In this document: positions 26,901 through 37,146 of the stretch, piece by piece
How the letters are laid out: each line of letters begins with the position of its first letter
How positions within the stretch are numbered: the first letter of the stretch is position 1
Assembly (NCBI GenBank): GCA_017303675.1
Contig: JAFLBX010000002.1
Location: 1,021,642-1,085,641, forward strand
Length of the DNA stretch: 64,000 bases
Direction: 5' to 3'
Origin: Ignavibacteria bacterium
Lineage (GTDB): Bacteria; Bacteroidota; Ignavibacteria; Tepidaquicellales; OLB5
Made by a program: the position numbers and the translations under genes
Notes under the pieces: generated by a model
What the model was told of the DNA's origin: nothing
Databases searched by the model: none
Seen by the model: the letters and a program-made list of their open reading frames with translations, nothing else

Positions 26901-29213
26901 TTATTTAATTAAGATCATTTTTCCTGATAAAATATTGGTTTTATTTTTTAATACATAAATATAGATTCCGCTGGAATAAGATGATGCATTCCATTTATAA
27001 CGGTAAGTTCCGGGACCCATATTTTCATTCACCGGCTTTAAAACCAACCTCCCGAGCAGGTCGTAAATTTCCAGGGAAACATCAGAATACTCCGGTATAT
27101 CAAATTCAATTACAGTTGAAGGATTGAACGGGTTGGGATAATTCTGCTTTAACGAAAAGCCGGAAGGTACATTTAGTGAAACCTGAGAGATACCGATAAC
27201 CTTGACGCTGTATTTCCCGATATAACTAACAGCATTGCCGCCGCCTGAAGTAAAAGAACCGCCTGCAATAAGATCAGAATTATATGTATTCAATGTATAT
27301 ACTGCGCTGTTCATATTGCCTGTCGGGCTCCAGCCTGTACCGTTCCACCTGGCAATATTTCTGATCGATGCATTATTTATAGAAGTGAAAAAGCCCCCGA
27401 TGTAAAGTGAATTATTGTAAATATGAATAGTATTCACCACAGGTGAGCTGCCTCCGAAAGTATGATTGTTAAATGAGCTCCAAACTGTGCCGTTCCATTT
27501 AGATATCCTGTCTGAAACTGTGCCGCCGGCAGAAGAAAAAGTACCGCCGGCAATAAGCTCTCCGTTGTATACAGCCAATGAAAATACCGCGCTGTTCATG
27601 CCGCTGCCGAGAGTTGACCAAACCGAGCCGTTCCATTTTGCTATCCTTAATGCTGTATTGCCGCCTGCTGTTGAAAACGTACCGCCGGCGATAAGCTCAT
27701 TATTGAATACAGCCATTGAAGTCACAACATTGTTTACCCCGGCGCCAAGCGGAGCCCATGAAGAGCCGTTCCATTTGGCAATGCGGTTTGCACCGCTGCC
27801 TCCGGCAGTTGTAAAAGCTCCCCCTGCATAAAGCTCTCCGTTATAAACTATCAAAGAGTTTATAAAATTATTCATACCGCTGCCCAAAGGTACCCATGCA
27901 GAGCCGTTCCATTTGGCTATATGGTTTGCAGGTACACCGCCTGCTGATGTAAAATTACCGGCTGCAATAAGCTCTGAATTAAAAACAGTGAGAGCGTAAA
28001 TATCGTCATTCATTCCAGAACCCAATGGCTGCCATGAAGAACCGTTATATATAGCAATATGTTTTGCTGAATCTATTCCGGCAGCAGTAAAACTGCCTGC
28101 AGCCACCAATGAACCGTTATATAATATAGAAGCAAGTACAGAATTATCAAAACCATTTTCTATCTGAGACCAAACCCTGGAGCTTGTATCACTAACGGCG
28201 ATATATTTTATCTGCTCATTACCGGAAACATTAAAATCACCTGCACAATAAAAATTAGTTCCTATCTTTAAAAAAGCAAGCACTGGATTATTGAATCCCT
28301 GTCCTGATGGATACCAGGTATTTCCATCCCACCATGCAATTTTGCTTAAGGCAGAAGAGCCGGAATTAGAAAAACTTCCGCCGGCATATAGCAAGCCGTT
28401 GTTAAAATAAAGTGAATTGACTATGCCATCCAGACCGCTGCCAAGGGGCTGCCAGGCAGAGCCGTTCCATTTTGCTATTCTGTTTAAAGAAATGCTTCCT
28501 GATTGGGTAAAATTGCCGCCTGCATAAAGCTCAATACCGTTAGAAGCCAGCGAATACAGCTGGTTGTTGAATCCATCGCCTAATGGCTGCCATGCAGAAC
28601 CGTTCCACAGAGCTATACGATTAACAGTCACTGCGCCAGATGCAGTGAAAAATCCCCCTGCTATGAGCTGGTTATTATGAATAGTTAAAGCACGGGCAAA
28701 TGAATTAAATCCGGAGCCCATCGGCTGCCATGTTGATCCATTCCACCTGGCAATATTATTGCAGTTATTGCCTCCTGCTGTTGTAAATGAGCCTGCAGCA
28801 ATAAGCTCATTATTAAATACAACTAATGCATAAACCGGTCCGCCAGTACCTGAACTGAGGGCAGACCATGAACTGCCGTTCCATTTGGCAATATTGGATA
28901 CTGTAACCGAGCCGCCGGCTAATGTGAAAGTACCTGCAGCAATAAGCTCATTATTAAAAACAACGAGTGATGAAACTTCGCCGTTCAGACCGCCGCCAAC
29001 ATCGCTCCATAAAATTCCGTTCCACACAGCAAGCCTGCTTGCGGGTACATTACCCGCATTTATAAAAGTACCCCCGGCAAAAAGGATACCCTGGTAGCTG
29101 CATAAAGCTTTCACAGATGAGCTTGTTCCGCCGCCCAGATCAAGCCAGCCGGAACCATCGGATAAAACCGGGTTTGAAACAGCCAATAACAACAGCAATA
29201 TTATTTTTTTCAT
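26901..29213 (-). CDS. T9SS cargo built of about 14 propeller-like repeats
   Basis: This protein has 770 aa with the start at 29213 (MKKIILLLLLAVS), which begins a clean signal peptide; an in-frame ATG 16 codons upstream is less likely. The body is a run of about 14 copies of a 40-50-residue unit of the type NELIAGGTFTTAGG-x-ANRIAKWNGSSW-x-LGSGMN, a Gly-Asn-rich beta repeat. The T9SS sorting domain follows (LKQNYPNPFNPST, ending GKMILIK). Eight bases separate it from the previous minus-strand gene's start codon, so the two are probably co-transcribed. Repeats are similar at DNA level, which favours unequal recombination. Function is unknown. Confidence 0.85.
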   Translation of the reverse strand: MKKIILLLLLAVSNPVLSDGSGWLDLGGGTSSSVKALCSYQGILFAGGTFINAGNVPASRLAVWNGILWSDVGGGLNGEVSSLVVFNNELIAAGTFTLAGGSVTVSNIAKWNGSSWSALSSGTGGPVYALVVFNNELIAAGSFTTAGGNNCNNIARWNGSTWQPMGSGFNSFARALTIHNNQLIAGGFFTASGAVTVNRIALWNGSAWQPLGDGFNNQLYSLASNGIELYAGGNFTQSGSISLNRIAKWNGSAWQPLGSGLDGIVNSLYFNNGLLYAGGSFSNSGSSALSKIAWWDGNTWYPSGQGFNNPVLAFLKIGTNFYCAGDFNVSGNEQIKYIAVSDTSSRVWSQIENGFDNSVLASILYNGSLVAAGSFTAAGIDSAKHIAIYNGSSWQPLGSGMNDDIYALTVFNSELIAAGNFTSAGGVPANHIAKWNGSAWVPLGSGMNNFINSLIVYNGELYAGGAFTTAGGSGANRIAKWNGSSWAPLGAGVNNVVTSMAVFNNELIAGGTFSTAGGNTALRIAKWNGSVWSTLGSGMNSAVFSLAVYNGELIAGGTFSSAGGTVSDRISKWNGTVWSSFNNHTFGGSSPVVNTIHIYNNSLYIGGFFTSINNASIRNIARWNGTGWSPTGNMNSAVYTLNTYNSDLIAGGSFTSGGGNAVSYIGKYSVKVIGISQVSLNVPSGFSLKQNYPNPFNPSTVIEFDIPEYSDVSLEIYDLLGRLVLKPVNENMGPGTYRYKWNASSYSSGIYIYVLKNKTNILSGKMILIK

Positions 29214-29377
29214 ATCTAAGATAATTTGTTTTAATTTAAGGTATTTATAATGGTTTTTCAACTATAAAATCGGAAATTATTAATTCAGAAAAATCAACAG
29301 TTTTTTAAAATACTCCGAATCCTTTTAAGAAACCTAATATCATTTCTAAATAGCTAAAACATCGTTAATTTTAAATA

Positions 29378-30640
29378 TTGGCTATAAATATAAAGAAATA
29401 TAGAGGTTTAATTTCCGGCAGCAAATATATTTTTCTGCTGAATGTTACTGATAAGGTTTTTTCATTTGTGATCATGCTGCTGCTTGCGAGGAATTTTCCG
29501 GCGGAAGTTTACGGGCAGATAGTTACACTGATAGCATTAAGTATGGTATTTATATCTATTTTCGATCTTGGGCTCCCGATATTCATACAGCGTGAAATAG
29601 CTGAATCACCCTTAAACGTCTCTGCTGTATTCAGCAGGGTTTTCACCCTGGGTAGTATATTAATTCTGATATACTATTCAGCAAGCCTGCTAACACTGAA
29701 GATCATCTACCCAGATATTCCTTACACATTATTTTCAGTAATTTCTGTTATGATGTATATTTCATTCCTTGTGACAATATCGAATAAAGCTTTAGCCGGT
29801 TTAAATGAATACAGGTCGCAATTCACTGCTTTTATTTTACCAAGAGCAGCAGTATTAATAATTTTTTTTGCGGGAATTTACTATTTTGAGCTAAGCGCTT
29901 CACTGTTGTTTACAATTATGCTTGGGGGTATAATTGTAAACCTGCTGCTTGCAGTTTTTTATCTTTACAGGAATAATGTAAGAATATCACTTTCATATTT
30001 TCAGTTAAATTCAGTTTTAAAAATAATTGCCGTTTCTCTTCCGCTTGGCTTAGCAGTTGTTTTCAATTTCCTTTATGATAAAATCGACCTGCTGCTGATC
30101 TCCGGGATAACAGATTATGATTCAGCGGCAGTTTACAGCATTGCTTATGGTTTATTTAAATCATCATCAATTGCTTTTTCATTTCTGCTAGTAAGCGGCT
30201 TTACCAAAATTGCAGAAATGAAAAGGGATCCGGGGCCGGTCAGAGCATTCTTTAAGGAGCATGCGAAGCTTATAGCCGTTATTTGCATAATATGTTCTGT
30301 TATACTTTTTATATTCCCCGAATATATTATCGGGCTGCTTTACAGCGGCAGGTTTACAGATTCAGCATCAGTATTAAGGATACTTTCTATTGCACTGATA
30401 GCAATGGGATTAAACAACCTGACAGGTGTTATTTTAAACGGCATGGGATATTTTAAAGCTGTAATGTATATTACTTTATACGCTTTAATAATGAATGCAT
30501 CGCTTAATATACTTTTTATTCCTGTTTACGGGATTAAAGCTGCGGCAGTAATATCAATCATTACGGAATATTTTATACTTGTTACGGAATGGGTTTTCCT
30601 GGTAAAAATTTTAAAAGCGCTTGAAGCAAAAAAGGCATGA
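29378..30640 (+). CDS. Polysaccharide flippase (Wzx/MATE-like)
   Basis: A 420-aa membrane protein with about 12 hydrophobic segments and the N-terminal pattern of the polysaccharide-export family (FLLNVTDKVFSFVIMLLLARN, then FGLP/DLGLPIFIQREIAE). It would flip lipid-linked oligosaccharides across the inner membrane. TTG start at 29378 (MAINIKKYRG). It is the first gene of a ten-gene chain of glycan and surface-protein genes on the plus strand, and is divergent from the cargo gene ending at 29213. Confidence 0.9.
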   Translation: MAINIKKYRGLISGSKYIFLLNVTDKVFSFVIMLLLARNFPAEVYGQIVTLIALSMVFISIFDLGLPIFIQREIAESPLNVSAVFSRVFTLGSILILIYYSASLLTLKIIYPDIPYTLFSVISVMMYISFLVTISNKALAGLNEYRSQFTAFILPRAAVLIIFFAGIYYFELSASLLFTIMLGGIIVNLLLAVFYLYRNNVRISLSYFQLNSVLKIIAVSLPLGLAVVFNFLYDKIDLLLISGITDYDSAAVYSIAYGLFKSSSIAFSFLLVSGFTKIAEMKRDPGPVRAFFKEHAKLIAVICIICSVILFIFPEYIIGLLYSGRFTDSASVLRILSIALIAMGLNNLTGVILNGMGYFKAVMYITLYALIMNASLNILFIPVYGIKAAAVISIITEYFILVTEWVFLVKILKALEAKKA

Positions 30641-30655
30641 GAACTTAAGCAATAA

Positions 30656-31321
30656 ATGGGCACATCAAACTGGCAGAATATATCATATAATATTGAGCTG
30701 ATAAGAAAGCTTGACCCGCAATCAATACTGGATGTGGGTGCCGGATTCGGCAGGTGGGGAATTTTATTCAGGGAATTTCTTGAGATCTGGGACGGAGCCA
30801 GGTATGGCGGCAATTGGCAGCGAAAAATAGATGCAGTTGAAATTTACCCCGGCTATATCAAAGATTACCACCACTACTTTTATAATAATATTTTTATTGA
30901 AGATGCAGCATCATTCATTGAATCAACCAGGAACAGGTATGACCTGATAAACTTTGGCGATGTTATAGAGCATTTGGATAAGCCTGCCGGCATAAAGATG
31001 CTTGAAGACGCTCTGACAAAGAGCCGGTATGTGCTGGTAAATGTTCCGATCGGAAAATTCTGGCCGCAGGAAGGCACACCTGATAATCCGTTTGAAGCTC
31101 ACCGCAGTATATGGTACAACAACGATTTTACAAAATATAAATACTATAAAATTAAAACATTTTATGACGCGGAATCAAGGGAATTCAGTGTTGTGCTGAT
31201 CTCAAACAGCAGGATAAAGTATACGAATAAATACGGCCGGTTCTTCAGAATTAAAAATTTCCTGAAACACAGGCTTGGCTTAAAGGGTCTGATAGAACGG
31301 TATGAGAAGAAAAGAAGATAA
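30656..31321 (+). CDS. SAM-dependent methyltransferase
   Basis: A 221-aa class I methyltransferase with motif I ILDVGAGFGRWG (about residues 24-35) and DLINFGDVIEHLDKP as the later conserved motif. It lies 15 bases after the flippase gene and overlaps the next gene by 20 bases, so it belongs to the glycan operon. It probably methylates a sugar or lipid carrier or a glycan end; the acceptor is unknown. Confidence 0.87.
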   Translation: MGTSNWQNISYNIELIRKLDPQSILDVGAGFGRWGILFREFLEIWDGARYGGNWQRKIDAVEIYPGYIKDYHHYFYNNIFIEDAASFIESTRNRYDLINFGDVIEHLDKPAGIKMLEDALTKSRYVLVNVPIGKFWPQEGTPDNPFEAHRSIWYNNDFTKYKYYKIKTFYDAESREFSVVLISNSRIKYTNKYGRFFRIKNFLKHRLGLKGLIERYEKKRR

Positions 31322-32417
31322 TGTGAAAATACTCTTTGCTGGCAGGTATTCAGAAGAGAAAATACTTTCTGGTCCTGAACGGACCTCAAAAGATATATTT
31401 GATGAATATGCATCAAATCATAGTGCAGTTTTTTTACAATATTTTTTTGACGGCAGGAAATTTTCATTGTTTAAAAAACTGTTCGGAAAACAGACCACTG
31501 AATATGGCAGAGGTAAAGTATTTACACTCGGGATTTTCAGAATAATTCCTTTTTTGGTATCATACAGGCCTGAAATTATACATTTATTAAATTATGAACG
31601 ATTTGCCGTTATTTTGTATTTATACAGGCTGGTATTTAAAACAACCGTAATATACAGCTCACACGGAATAATAAAATTTGAAAACACTGTAATAAAAAAG
31701 CTACGCGGAAGAAAAATATACAAGGATAATTTTTGCGAAAGGATTTTTATCAGGTACTCAGATAAAATAATATTTCCTTCGGAGGAAGCAAAAAATACTG
31801 CTGGTAAATATTATAAATTACCTGAGGATAAAACGGTTATCATTCCCAACATTGCCGGTGGATTGTTTTACGATATAGCTAAAATTAATTCCGAATCGCA
31901 GCCAATAAAGGCAGTTATACATTACAAGAACAGCCTGAACAAAAGCGGGTATGAGATGCTGCTGGGCACTATAAATCTGCTTAAAAGCAATATAGATATA
32001 TATTTATTGACAAATGAGTTAACAGGTTTTCAGAGAGGAATATTTCCCAAATTATATGTGCATGTAATGATGCCGCAGGATAAGCTGGCTGAATTTTATG
32101 CAGATAAAAATGTATTTTTATCTTTAAACAGCTATGAAACATTTTCAATTTCAACTGCAGAAGCAATGGCTTCAGGGTTAATCCCGATAATAACAAATGA
32201 AACAGGGATATCAGCATATATTAACAACGGCGTAAACGGCTTTAAGATAGCTTACGGTGATACTTCAATGCTTGGAGAAATATTAGACAGGATTTCTTCG
32301 ATGAATTCAGATGAAATAATATCGTTAACCCAAAAAGCAAAAGAAACAGCAGAAGCATTCAGGATAGATAAAATATTCAGCAGGTATTTAAAGCTATACA
32401 GGGAGTGTGTTAAATGA
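31302..32417 (+). CDS. Glycosyltransferase, GT4-like
   Basis: A 371-aa protein with the two-domain layout of GT-B enzymes. The C-terminal half contains FLSLNSYETFSISTAEAMASGLIPIITNETGISAYINNG, which matches the nucleotide-sugar site of GT4 enzymes (Glu in SxETF, conserved EAMASG). The listed ATG overlaps the previous gene by 20 bases; GTG at 31323 (VKILFAGRYSE) is an alternative that would give almost no overlap and is at least as likely. Donor and acceptor are unknown. Confidence 0.85.
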   Translation: MRRKEDNVKILFAGRYSEEKILSGPERTSKDIFDEYASNHSAVFLQYFFDGRKFSLFKKLFGKQTTEYGRGKVFTLGIFRIIPFLVSYRPEIIHLLNYERFAVILYLYRLVFKTTVIYSSHGIIKFENTVIKKLRGRKIYKDNFCERIFIRYSDKIIFPSEEAKNTAGKYYKLPEDKTVIIPNIAGGLFYDIAKINSESQPIKAVIHYKNSLNKSGYEMLLGTINLLKSNIDIYLLTNELTGFQRGIFPKLYVHVMMPQDKLAEFYADKNVFLSLNSYETFSISTAEAMASGLIPIITNETGISAYINNGVNGFKIAYGDTSMLGEILDRISSMNSDEIISLTQKAKETAEAFRIDKIFSRYLKLYRECVK

Positions 32418-33484
32418 ATATCCTGCTCTTAGCCAATGAGCTTAGGTATACATGCGGTGTAACAAACCATTTACTGCATTTATCACGCGGATTAACAGGC
32501 ACACGTAAAGTTAATTTATGGATCATCTGCGGCGGCGGCAATGGTGTAAACAGGTTCAGCGATATAAACGTAAATATAATTACAGATGAAAGATTCCTGC
32601 ATTTAACCAGGACATTTTCAGGGTTCATTTCATCTATAAACTTCCTGGTAAAATTTATCAGGCAGAATAAAATAGATGTAATCCATTCGCACTATCATTA
32701 CGGCGCAGCCATTGCCAAAAGGGCCTCCAGGCTGACGGGAATAACCACGATACAGACAAACCACGGCCTGCTTGCAGATACCGGCAGGCTTAAACATTTT
32801 AATGCGGATAGATACATTGCTATAAACGGACATATTAATGACCATCTGTTAAAAAATAAAATTGCAGCAGAAAGAAATATCACTTTTATCCGCTGCGGAA
32901 TACCATCTCCAGATAAGCTGCAGGTAAAAAATGAAGGAGATATTATCAGAGTACTTGCGGCTTCAAGGTTTACTTACGGCAAAGGACTTGATATATTTAT
33001 CAAGGCCGTCAGCCTGCTGCCGGAAGAAATACATAAAAATGCAGAATTTATAATTGCGGGCGAAGGCGAGCTTGAAGAAAAATTAAAAAAATTAAATGAA
33101 GCAGCAGGCGGAAGGATAAAGTTTCCGGGCAAAGTAACAGATATGTACAGTTACCTAAAAAATATTCATGTCCTGGTAAATCCAACCTGTTCTGAGGCCG
33201 AAGGTTTCCCGGCAATAATTACTGAAGCCGGAGCATCAAACACGCTGGTTATCAGCTCTGATTTTAACGGGCATGATGATGTATTGCAAAATGGAGTAAA
33301 CAGCCTGATCTACAAAAGCGATAGTCCCGAAGAATTATCAGAACTGCTGAAGAAGGTAATTACCGGCTATAAAGATTACCAGCCTGCAGCAGGTAATCTG
33401 TACAATAAAATTAAAACAGAGTTTTCAATAGATGAAATGATATCAAAGCATATATTACTTTATACTGAATGTTTAAAGAAATAA
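32414..33484 (+). CDS. Glycosyltransferase, GT4 family
   Basis: A 356-aa GT-B protein. The N-terminal acceptor half has HSHYHYGAAIAKRASRL; the C-terminal half has VLAASRFTYGKGLDIFIKAVSLL, FIIAGEGELE and SEAEGFPAIITEAGAS, the canonical GT4 donor site. It shares an ATGA overlap with the preceding gene, a sign of translational coupling. Cytoplasmic or membrane-associated enzyme adding one sugar of the glycan. Confidence 0.9.
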   Translation: MNILLLANELRYTCGVTNHLLHLSRGLTGTRKVNLWIICGGGNGVNRFSDINVNIITDERFLHLTRTFSGFISSINFLVKFIRQNKIDVIHSHYHYGAAIAKRASRLTGITTIQTNHGLLADTGRLKHFNADRYIAINGHINDHLLKNKIAAERNITFIRCGIPSPDKLQVKNEGDIIRVLAASRFTYGKGLDIFIKAVSLLPEEIHKNAEFIIAGEGELEEKLKKLNEAAGGRIKFPGKVTDMYSYLKNIHVLVNPTCSEAEGFPAIITEAGASNTLVISSDFNGHDDVLQNGVNSLIYKSDSPEELSELLKKVITGYKDYQPAAGNLYNKIKTEFSIDEMISKHILLYTECLKK

Positions 33485-34419
33485 GGGAAATATCGGTGCT
33501 TATGCCTGCTTATAATTGCGGCAAGTATATAAGGCAGTCAATAAACAGTATCCTCAGGCAGTCATTCAAAAATTTTGAATTCATAATTATAGATGACGGC
33601 TCGACTGATAATACTGAAGAAATTGTATCTAGAATAAGCGATAGCAGAATAGTCTACAAAAAAACAGAGCATAAGGGCACTTCAGCAGCTATGAATTACG
33701 GCATAAGCTTATGCAGGAATGAATGGATAGCAAGAATTGATGCTGATGACCTTAATACTGCTGTAAGGCTTGAAAAAGAAATAGCATTCTTAAACGAAAA
33801 CCCGGAAACCGATATACTTTCATCATGGTCAGTTTATTTTAAAGATCCAGCAAAGATACTTTTTCTGCTGAAAGAGCCAGTTGATCATAATGATATACAT
33901 ACATATCTGAATCTTCATAACCCGGTAAACCAATCAGCAATGATTTTTAAAAAAAGTATCTTTGCAGAACACAGGTTCGATGAAACGCTTGACTGCAACG
34001 AAGATTACGAACTGATGTACAGGCTGAGGGATAAGGTGCGTTTCGCGCTGGTTCCGGAATTCCTTGTTTACACAAGGCTGCGGAGTGATTCCCGCACATT
34101 AACAGGAAACCGTGAAAACATTCTGAACAGGATGCATACGGATGCATTCCGTAAAATGGTGGATTCAAAATCAAAGGGAGACCATTTTTACTGGGCTTCG
34201 GTGGCTGCATGGCTTAATTATTTTTACGGGTCAAGATATGAAGCCCGGGGATATTTTAAAAACTCGTTTTCGCTTAAGAATACGGCAGCATATCTTACTA
34301 CATTTTTACCTGATAAATATTTCTTTAAGTTTATAAATTCACATTTAAAGTACAGGATAAAAGGCATTTTTACCATCAAGTCAGAATATCAAAAAGAGCT
34401 GAATTCATTACTTAAATAA
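33469..34419 (+). CDS. Glycosyltransferase, GT2 family
   Basis: A 316-aa GT-A enzyme with the GT2 signature VLMPAYNCGKYIRQSINSIL near the start, IIDDGSTDNTEE for UDP-sugar binding, and the DxD motif as RIDADDLNT (about residue 90). It overlaps the preceding gene by 16 bases. It probably adds a hexose or amino sugar to the lipid-linked intermediate; the specific sugar cannot be read from sequence. Confidence 0.92.
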   Translation: MFKEIREISVLMPAYNCGKYIRQSINSILRQSFKNFEFIIIDDGSTDNTEEIVSRISDSRIVYKKTEHKGTSAAMNYGISLCRNEWIARIDADDLNTAVRLEKEIAFLNENPETDILSSWSVYFKDPAKILFLLKEPVDHNDIHTYLNLHNPVNQSAMIFKKSIFAEHRFDETLDCNEDYELMYRLRDKVRFALVPEFLVYTRLRSDSRTLTGNRENILNRMHTDAFRKMVDSKSKGDHFYWASVAAWLNYFYGSRYEARGYFKNSFSLKNTAAYLTTFLPDKYFFKFINSHLKYRIKGIFTIKSEYQKELNSLLK

Positions 34420-34420
34420 C

Positions 34421-36061
34421 TTGAAAGAATCCGGAAAATTCATTTTTTATTCATTAGGCTTATACGCTGTTTATACAGCAATGCTTTATGTATTCGGATT
34501 TTTCAGCATCGGGCTCTTATCAGATGATTACATGAACATCTACGATGCCATTAATTCAACTTTTTACCAGAAGCTGACAGGTACCCTCCCCTTCACCAAC
34601 GCGTTTCACATCAGGCCGTTTTATTATTTATCACTTGAAAAAAGCGTAAGCTTAAGCACACTTTTCGGTTTTGCGCCTGATAATTTTATATGGTTCAGGA
34701 TACAGAACCTGCTACTGCTGCTTTTCATAGCATTTACCGCAGGCTTAACATTATTTTACCTTACAAAAAGAGCATCAGTTTCGCTGGTATGTTCAGCTGC
34801 AATACTCTTATATCCAAATAACATAAACAATATTTGCTGGATGGCTGCAAGAGTTGATCTTATCTGCTGTTTCTTTTATGTAATTTCAATTTTGCTTTTT
34901 TTGCTTTACAGTGATTCAGGCAAACGTTCATTTTTTATACTTTCTGTAATTACATTTATACTTGCACTGTTAACCAAGGAGCTTGCCATTACCCTGCCAT
35001 TAGTCCTGCTGTTAACTGAGTATTTCAGGAAAGGAATTACAGGGCTTAAAAAAACAATGCCATTGGTTATAACATCATTTGGTCTACTTGTTGTTTATTT
35101 TATTTTCAGGATCGCTGTACTGGGCAATAATGTAACTGAAATAGCAACTTTATACCAGTCTTTCCCTTTGAGCAATGCACCGGGAGTTTACGCCCGCGCA
35201 TTAATTGCGCTTTCTATTCCGCTTGATTTTATCACAATAAACTTCCAGCTTAGAAATGATAATAAGCTAATAATCCTGTACCTGCTTATACTTTACGGTT
35301 CAGGATTTTATTTGATATGGAAATCAGTAAGAACTGATATATATAGAATAGTTGGACAGCTTACTGCTTTCTTTTTCGTACTTATAACTCCCTATGCAAT
35401 TGTTGGCTATATAAGGCCGCAGATGATATTGCTGCCATTCGTAATACTAACTGTCTTCGTGCTTTATATATACAGCGAACAGAAAAGATTAAGCATAAAG
35501 CTGAACCGCAATATATTGAGGCTCTCTTTTTCAGCAGCAGTAATATTCTGGTGTATATGGTCAGCCGGTACTGTTAGTGACTGGGTAACATCATATGAAA
35601 AAGCAAAAATAAATGTGGGAAAGCTCATAACTACTCCAATAGAGCCGGGGAAGAAGATAGTATTGATAGGTAACCCGGGAAGATTCAAACAGACATTTAT
35701 GTTCGATAAGATGACAGGCGCATACGGATTCTGGAAGGAAAAGAAATTTGTTATAAAAGATACAATAAATGATGTGATACAGACAGCGGCATTCCAGGAA
35801 AGCTCCATAGGCGCTAAACTGGAATGCAGGGAAATTTCACCCGCTGAATTCGAAATAAAAGCAATTGCCCCGAAACAGTTCTTTTACATTGAAGGCTATA
35901 ACAGCGAAAGGATACGTACAGGCTTTAAGAACAGCGATATATCCGTTGAATTCACGGAATTCAATACTGTTGATAAGCCAATAAAGCTAACTCTTAAAAT
36001 CCTTTCGGATAAGATATCTTGTTACCTGGGAGAAGAGCTTGGTTTCAGAAAGATATATTGA
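34421..36061 (+). CDS. GT-C-like membrane glycosyltransferase
   Basis: A 546-aa polytopic membrane protein with about ten hydrophobic segments, the acidic pair SDDY in the first extracytoplasmic loop and TKELAITLPLVLLLTEYFRK, features of GT-C (PMT/ArnT-like) transferases that use lipid-phosphate sugars. The C-terminal 120 residues are hydrophilic. TTG start at 34421, 1 base after the GT2 gene stop codon. A role in adding a sugar to the glycan or to a protein outside the inner membrane is inferred from fold and operon. It could also be an O-antigen ligase or polymerase-like protein. Confidence 0.72.
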   Translation: MKESGKFIFYSLGLYAVYTAMLYVFGFFSIGLLSDDYMNIYDAINSTFYQKLTGTLPFTNAFHIRPFYYLSLEKSVSLSTLFGFAPDNFIWFRIQNLLLLLFIAFTAGLTLFYLTKRASVSLVCSAAILLYPNNINNICWMAARVDLICCFFYVISILLFLLYSDSGKRSFFILSVITFILALLTKELAITLPLVLLLTEYFRKGITGLKKTMPLVITSFGLLVVYFIFRIAVLGNNVTEIATLYQSFPLSNAPGVYARALIALSIPLDFITINFQLRNDNKLIILYLLILYGSGFYLIWKSVRTDIYRIVGQLTAFFFVLITPYAIVGYIRPQMILLPFVILTVFVLYIYSEQKRLSIKLNRNILRLSFSAAVIFWCIWSAGTVSDWVTSYEKAKINVGKLITTPIEPGKKIVLIGNPGRFKQTFMFDKMTGAYGFWKEKKFVIKDTINDVIQTAAFQESSIGAKLECREISPAEFEIKAIAPKQFFYIEGYNSERIRTGFKNSDISVEFTEFNTVDKPIKLTLKILSDKISCYLGEELGFRKIY

Positions 36062-36066
36062 TAAAA

Positions 36067-37143
36067 ATGAAGTTCAACATACTGCATATTACTCCTGATT
36101 TCAACTACGCCTGCGGCAGGTCTTATTACGTTTACCTGCTTGCCAAATACCTTGGCAAAAAGCACAAAGTAACGGTAATTACAAATGGCGGTGACTCGCT
36201 TGAAAGGCTTGAAGAAAAAGGCATCACCTATAAAATTCTAAAAGGGCTTAAGTCAAAAAATCCGTTAACAATTGCAGGCAATATTTCTGCAATAAAGGAT
36301 ATCATTGCAGAAAATGATATTGATATAGTCCACACACATCACAGGCTTGCAGAAGTGCTGGCGCTGCAGGCATTAAAGAGAATTAAAAAGAAAAAAACCG
36401 CATCTGTATTTACTTCATTAAGCATTGTTAAGCGGAAATATAATATTGAATACCGCTCAGATAAAATTATTGCTGTAAGTAATTCCGTTAAGGACATGCT
36501 GCTTGATAAGTTCAGCATTGACCGGGATAAAATAAGCGTTATAAATAATTTTACAGATACCGATGAGATACATGAGCTTGAGATTATTTCACCAAGAATG
36601 CGCGACCACGGGAAATTTTTTATAATTCTTGCTATCGGCAGATTTCATAATGACAAGGATTTTGAAACACTGCTCAAAGCGCTGAACATTCTGAAAAAGG
36701 AGCGCATAGGCCTAATACTTGTTGGCGAAGGTAATAATGATATTGACTACAGAAGGTATATTGCGAAGAATAATCTTAATGTTGAAATTATAGTCCCCCA
36801 GAAAAACCTGCTGCAGTATTTCTTAGTAGCAGATCTTTGCGTACTGCCTTCAACCCGTGACCCATTCCCGAATTTTATGCTTCAGGCGGGTATGCACAGG
36901 GTACCTTTTATCGGCGCGAATGTTGATGGCATTGGTGAGTTGATAAAAGACAGGGTAAACGGCCTCCTTTTTAAAGCAGGCGATGAAAAAGAGCTGGCAG
37001 AAAAGATACTTCTTTTCAGGGGTAATAAAAAGCTTGCTGAAAACTGCGCAGTAAACCTGCATGAAGATGTTCTTAACAATTATACACAGGAATTCATTGT
37101 ACCTCGTATTGATCATCTCTACAGGTCGTTAATAAAGCGTTAA
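36067..37143 (+). CDS. Glycosyltransferase, GT4 family
   Basis: A 358-aa GT-B protein starting at ATG 36067 (MKFNILHITPDFNYACG), five bases after the GT-C gene stop codon. An in-frame ATG at 36019 would overlap the preceding gene and does not improve the fit. Conserved donor-side motifs: FFIILAIGRFHNDKDFETLLKAL (first residues only quoted here), ILVGEGN and STRDPFPNFMLQAGMHRVP. It belongs to the same polycistronic chain. Donor unknown. Confidence 0.88.
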   Translation: MKFNILHITPDFNYACGRSYYVYLLAKYLGKKHKVTVITNGGDSLERLEEKGITYKILKGLKSKNPLTIAGNISAIKDIIAENDIDIVHTHHRLAEVLALQALKRIKKKKTASVFTSLSIVKRKYNIEYRSDKIIAVSNSVKDMLLDKFSIDRDKISVINNFTDTDEIHELEIISPRMRDHGKFFIILAIGRFHNDKDFETLLKALNILKKERIGLILVGEGNNDIDYRRYIAKNNLNVEIIVPQKNLLQYFLVADLCVLPSTRDPFPNFMLQAGMHRVPFIGANVDGIGELIKDRVNGLLFKAGDEKELAEKILLFRGNKKLAENCAVNLHEDVLNNYTQEFIVPRIDHLYRSLIKR

Positions 37144-37146
37144 ACA

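Noticed and set aside
29214-29261. Upstream start for the minus-strand repeat protein
   Set aside because: The extra 16 residues are charged and precede a normal signal peptide at 29213.
36019-36066. Upstream start for the GT4 gene
   Set aside because: It lies inside the preceding gene and adds residues that do not resemble the family N-terminus.
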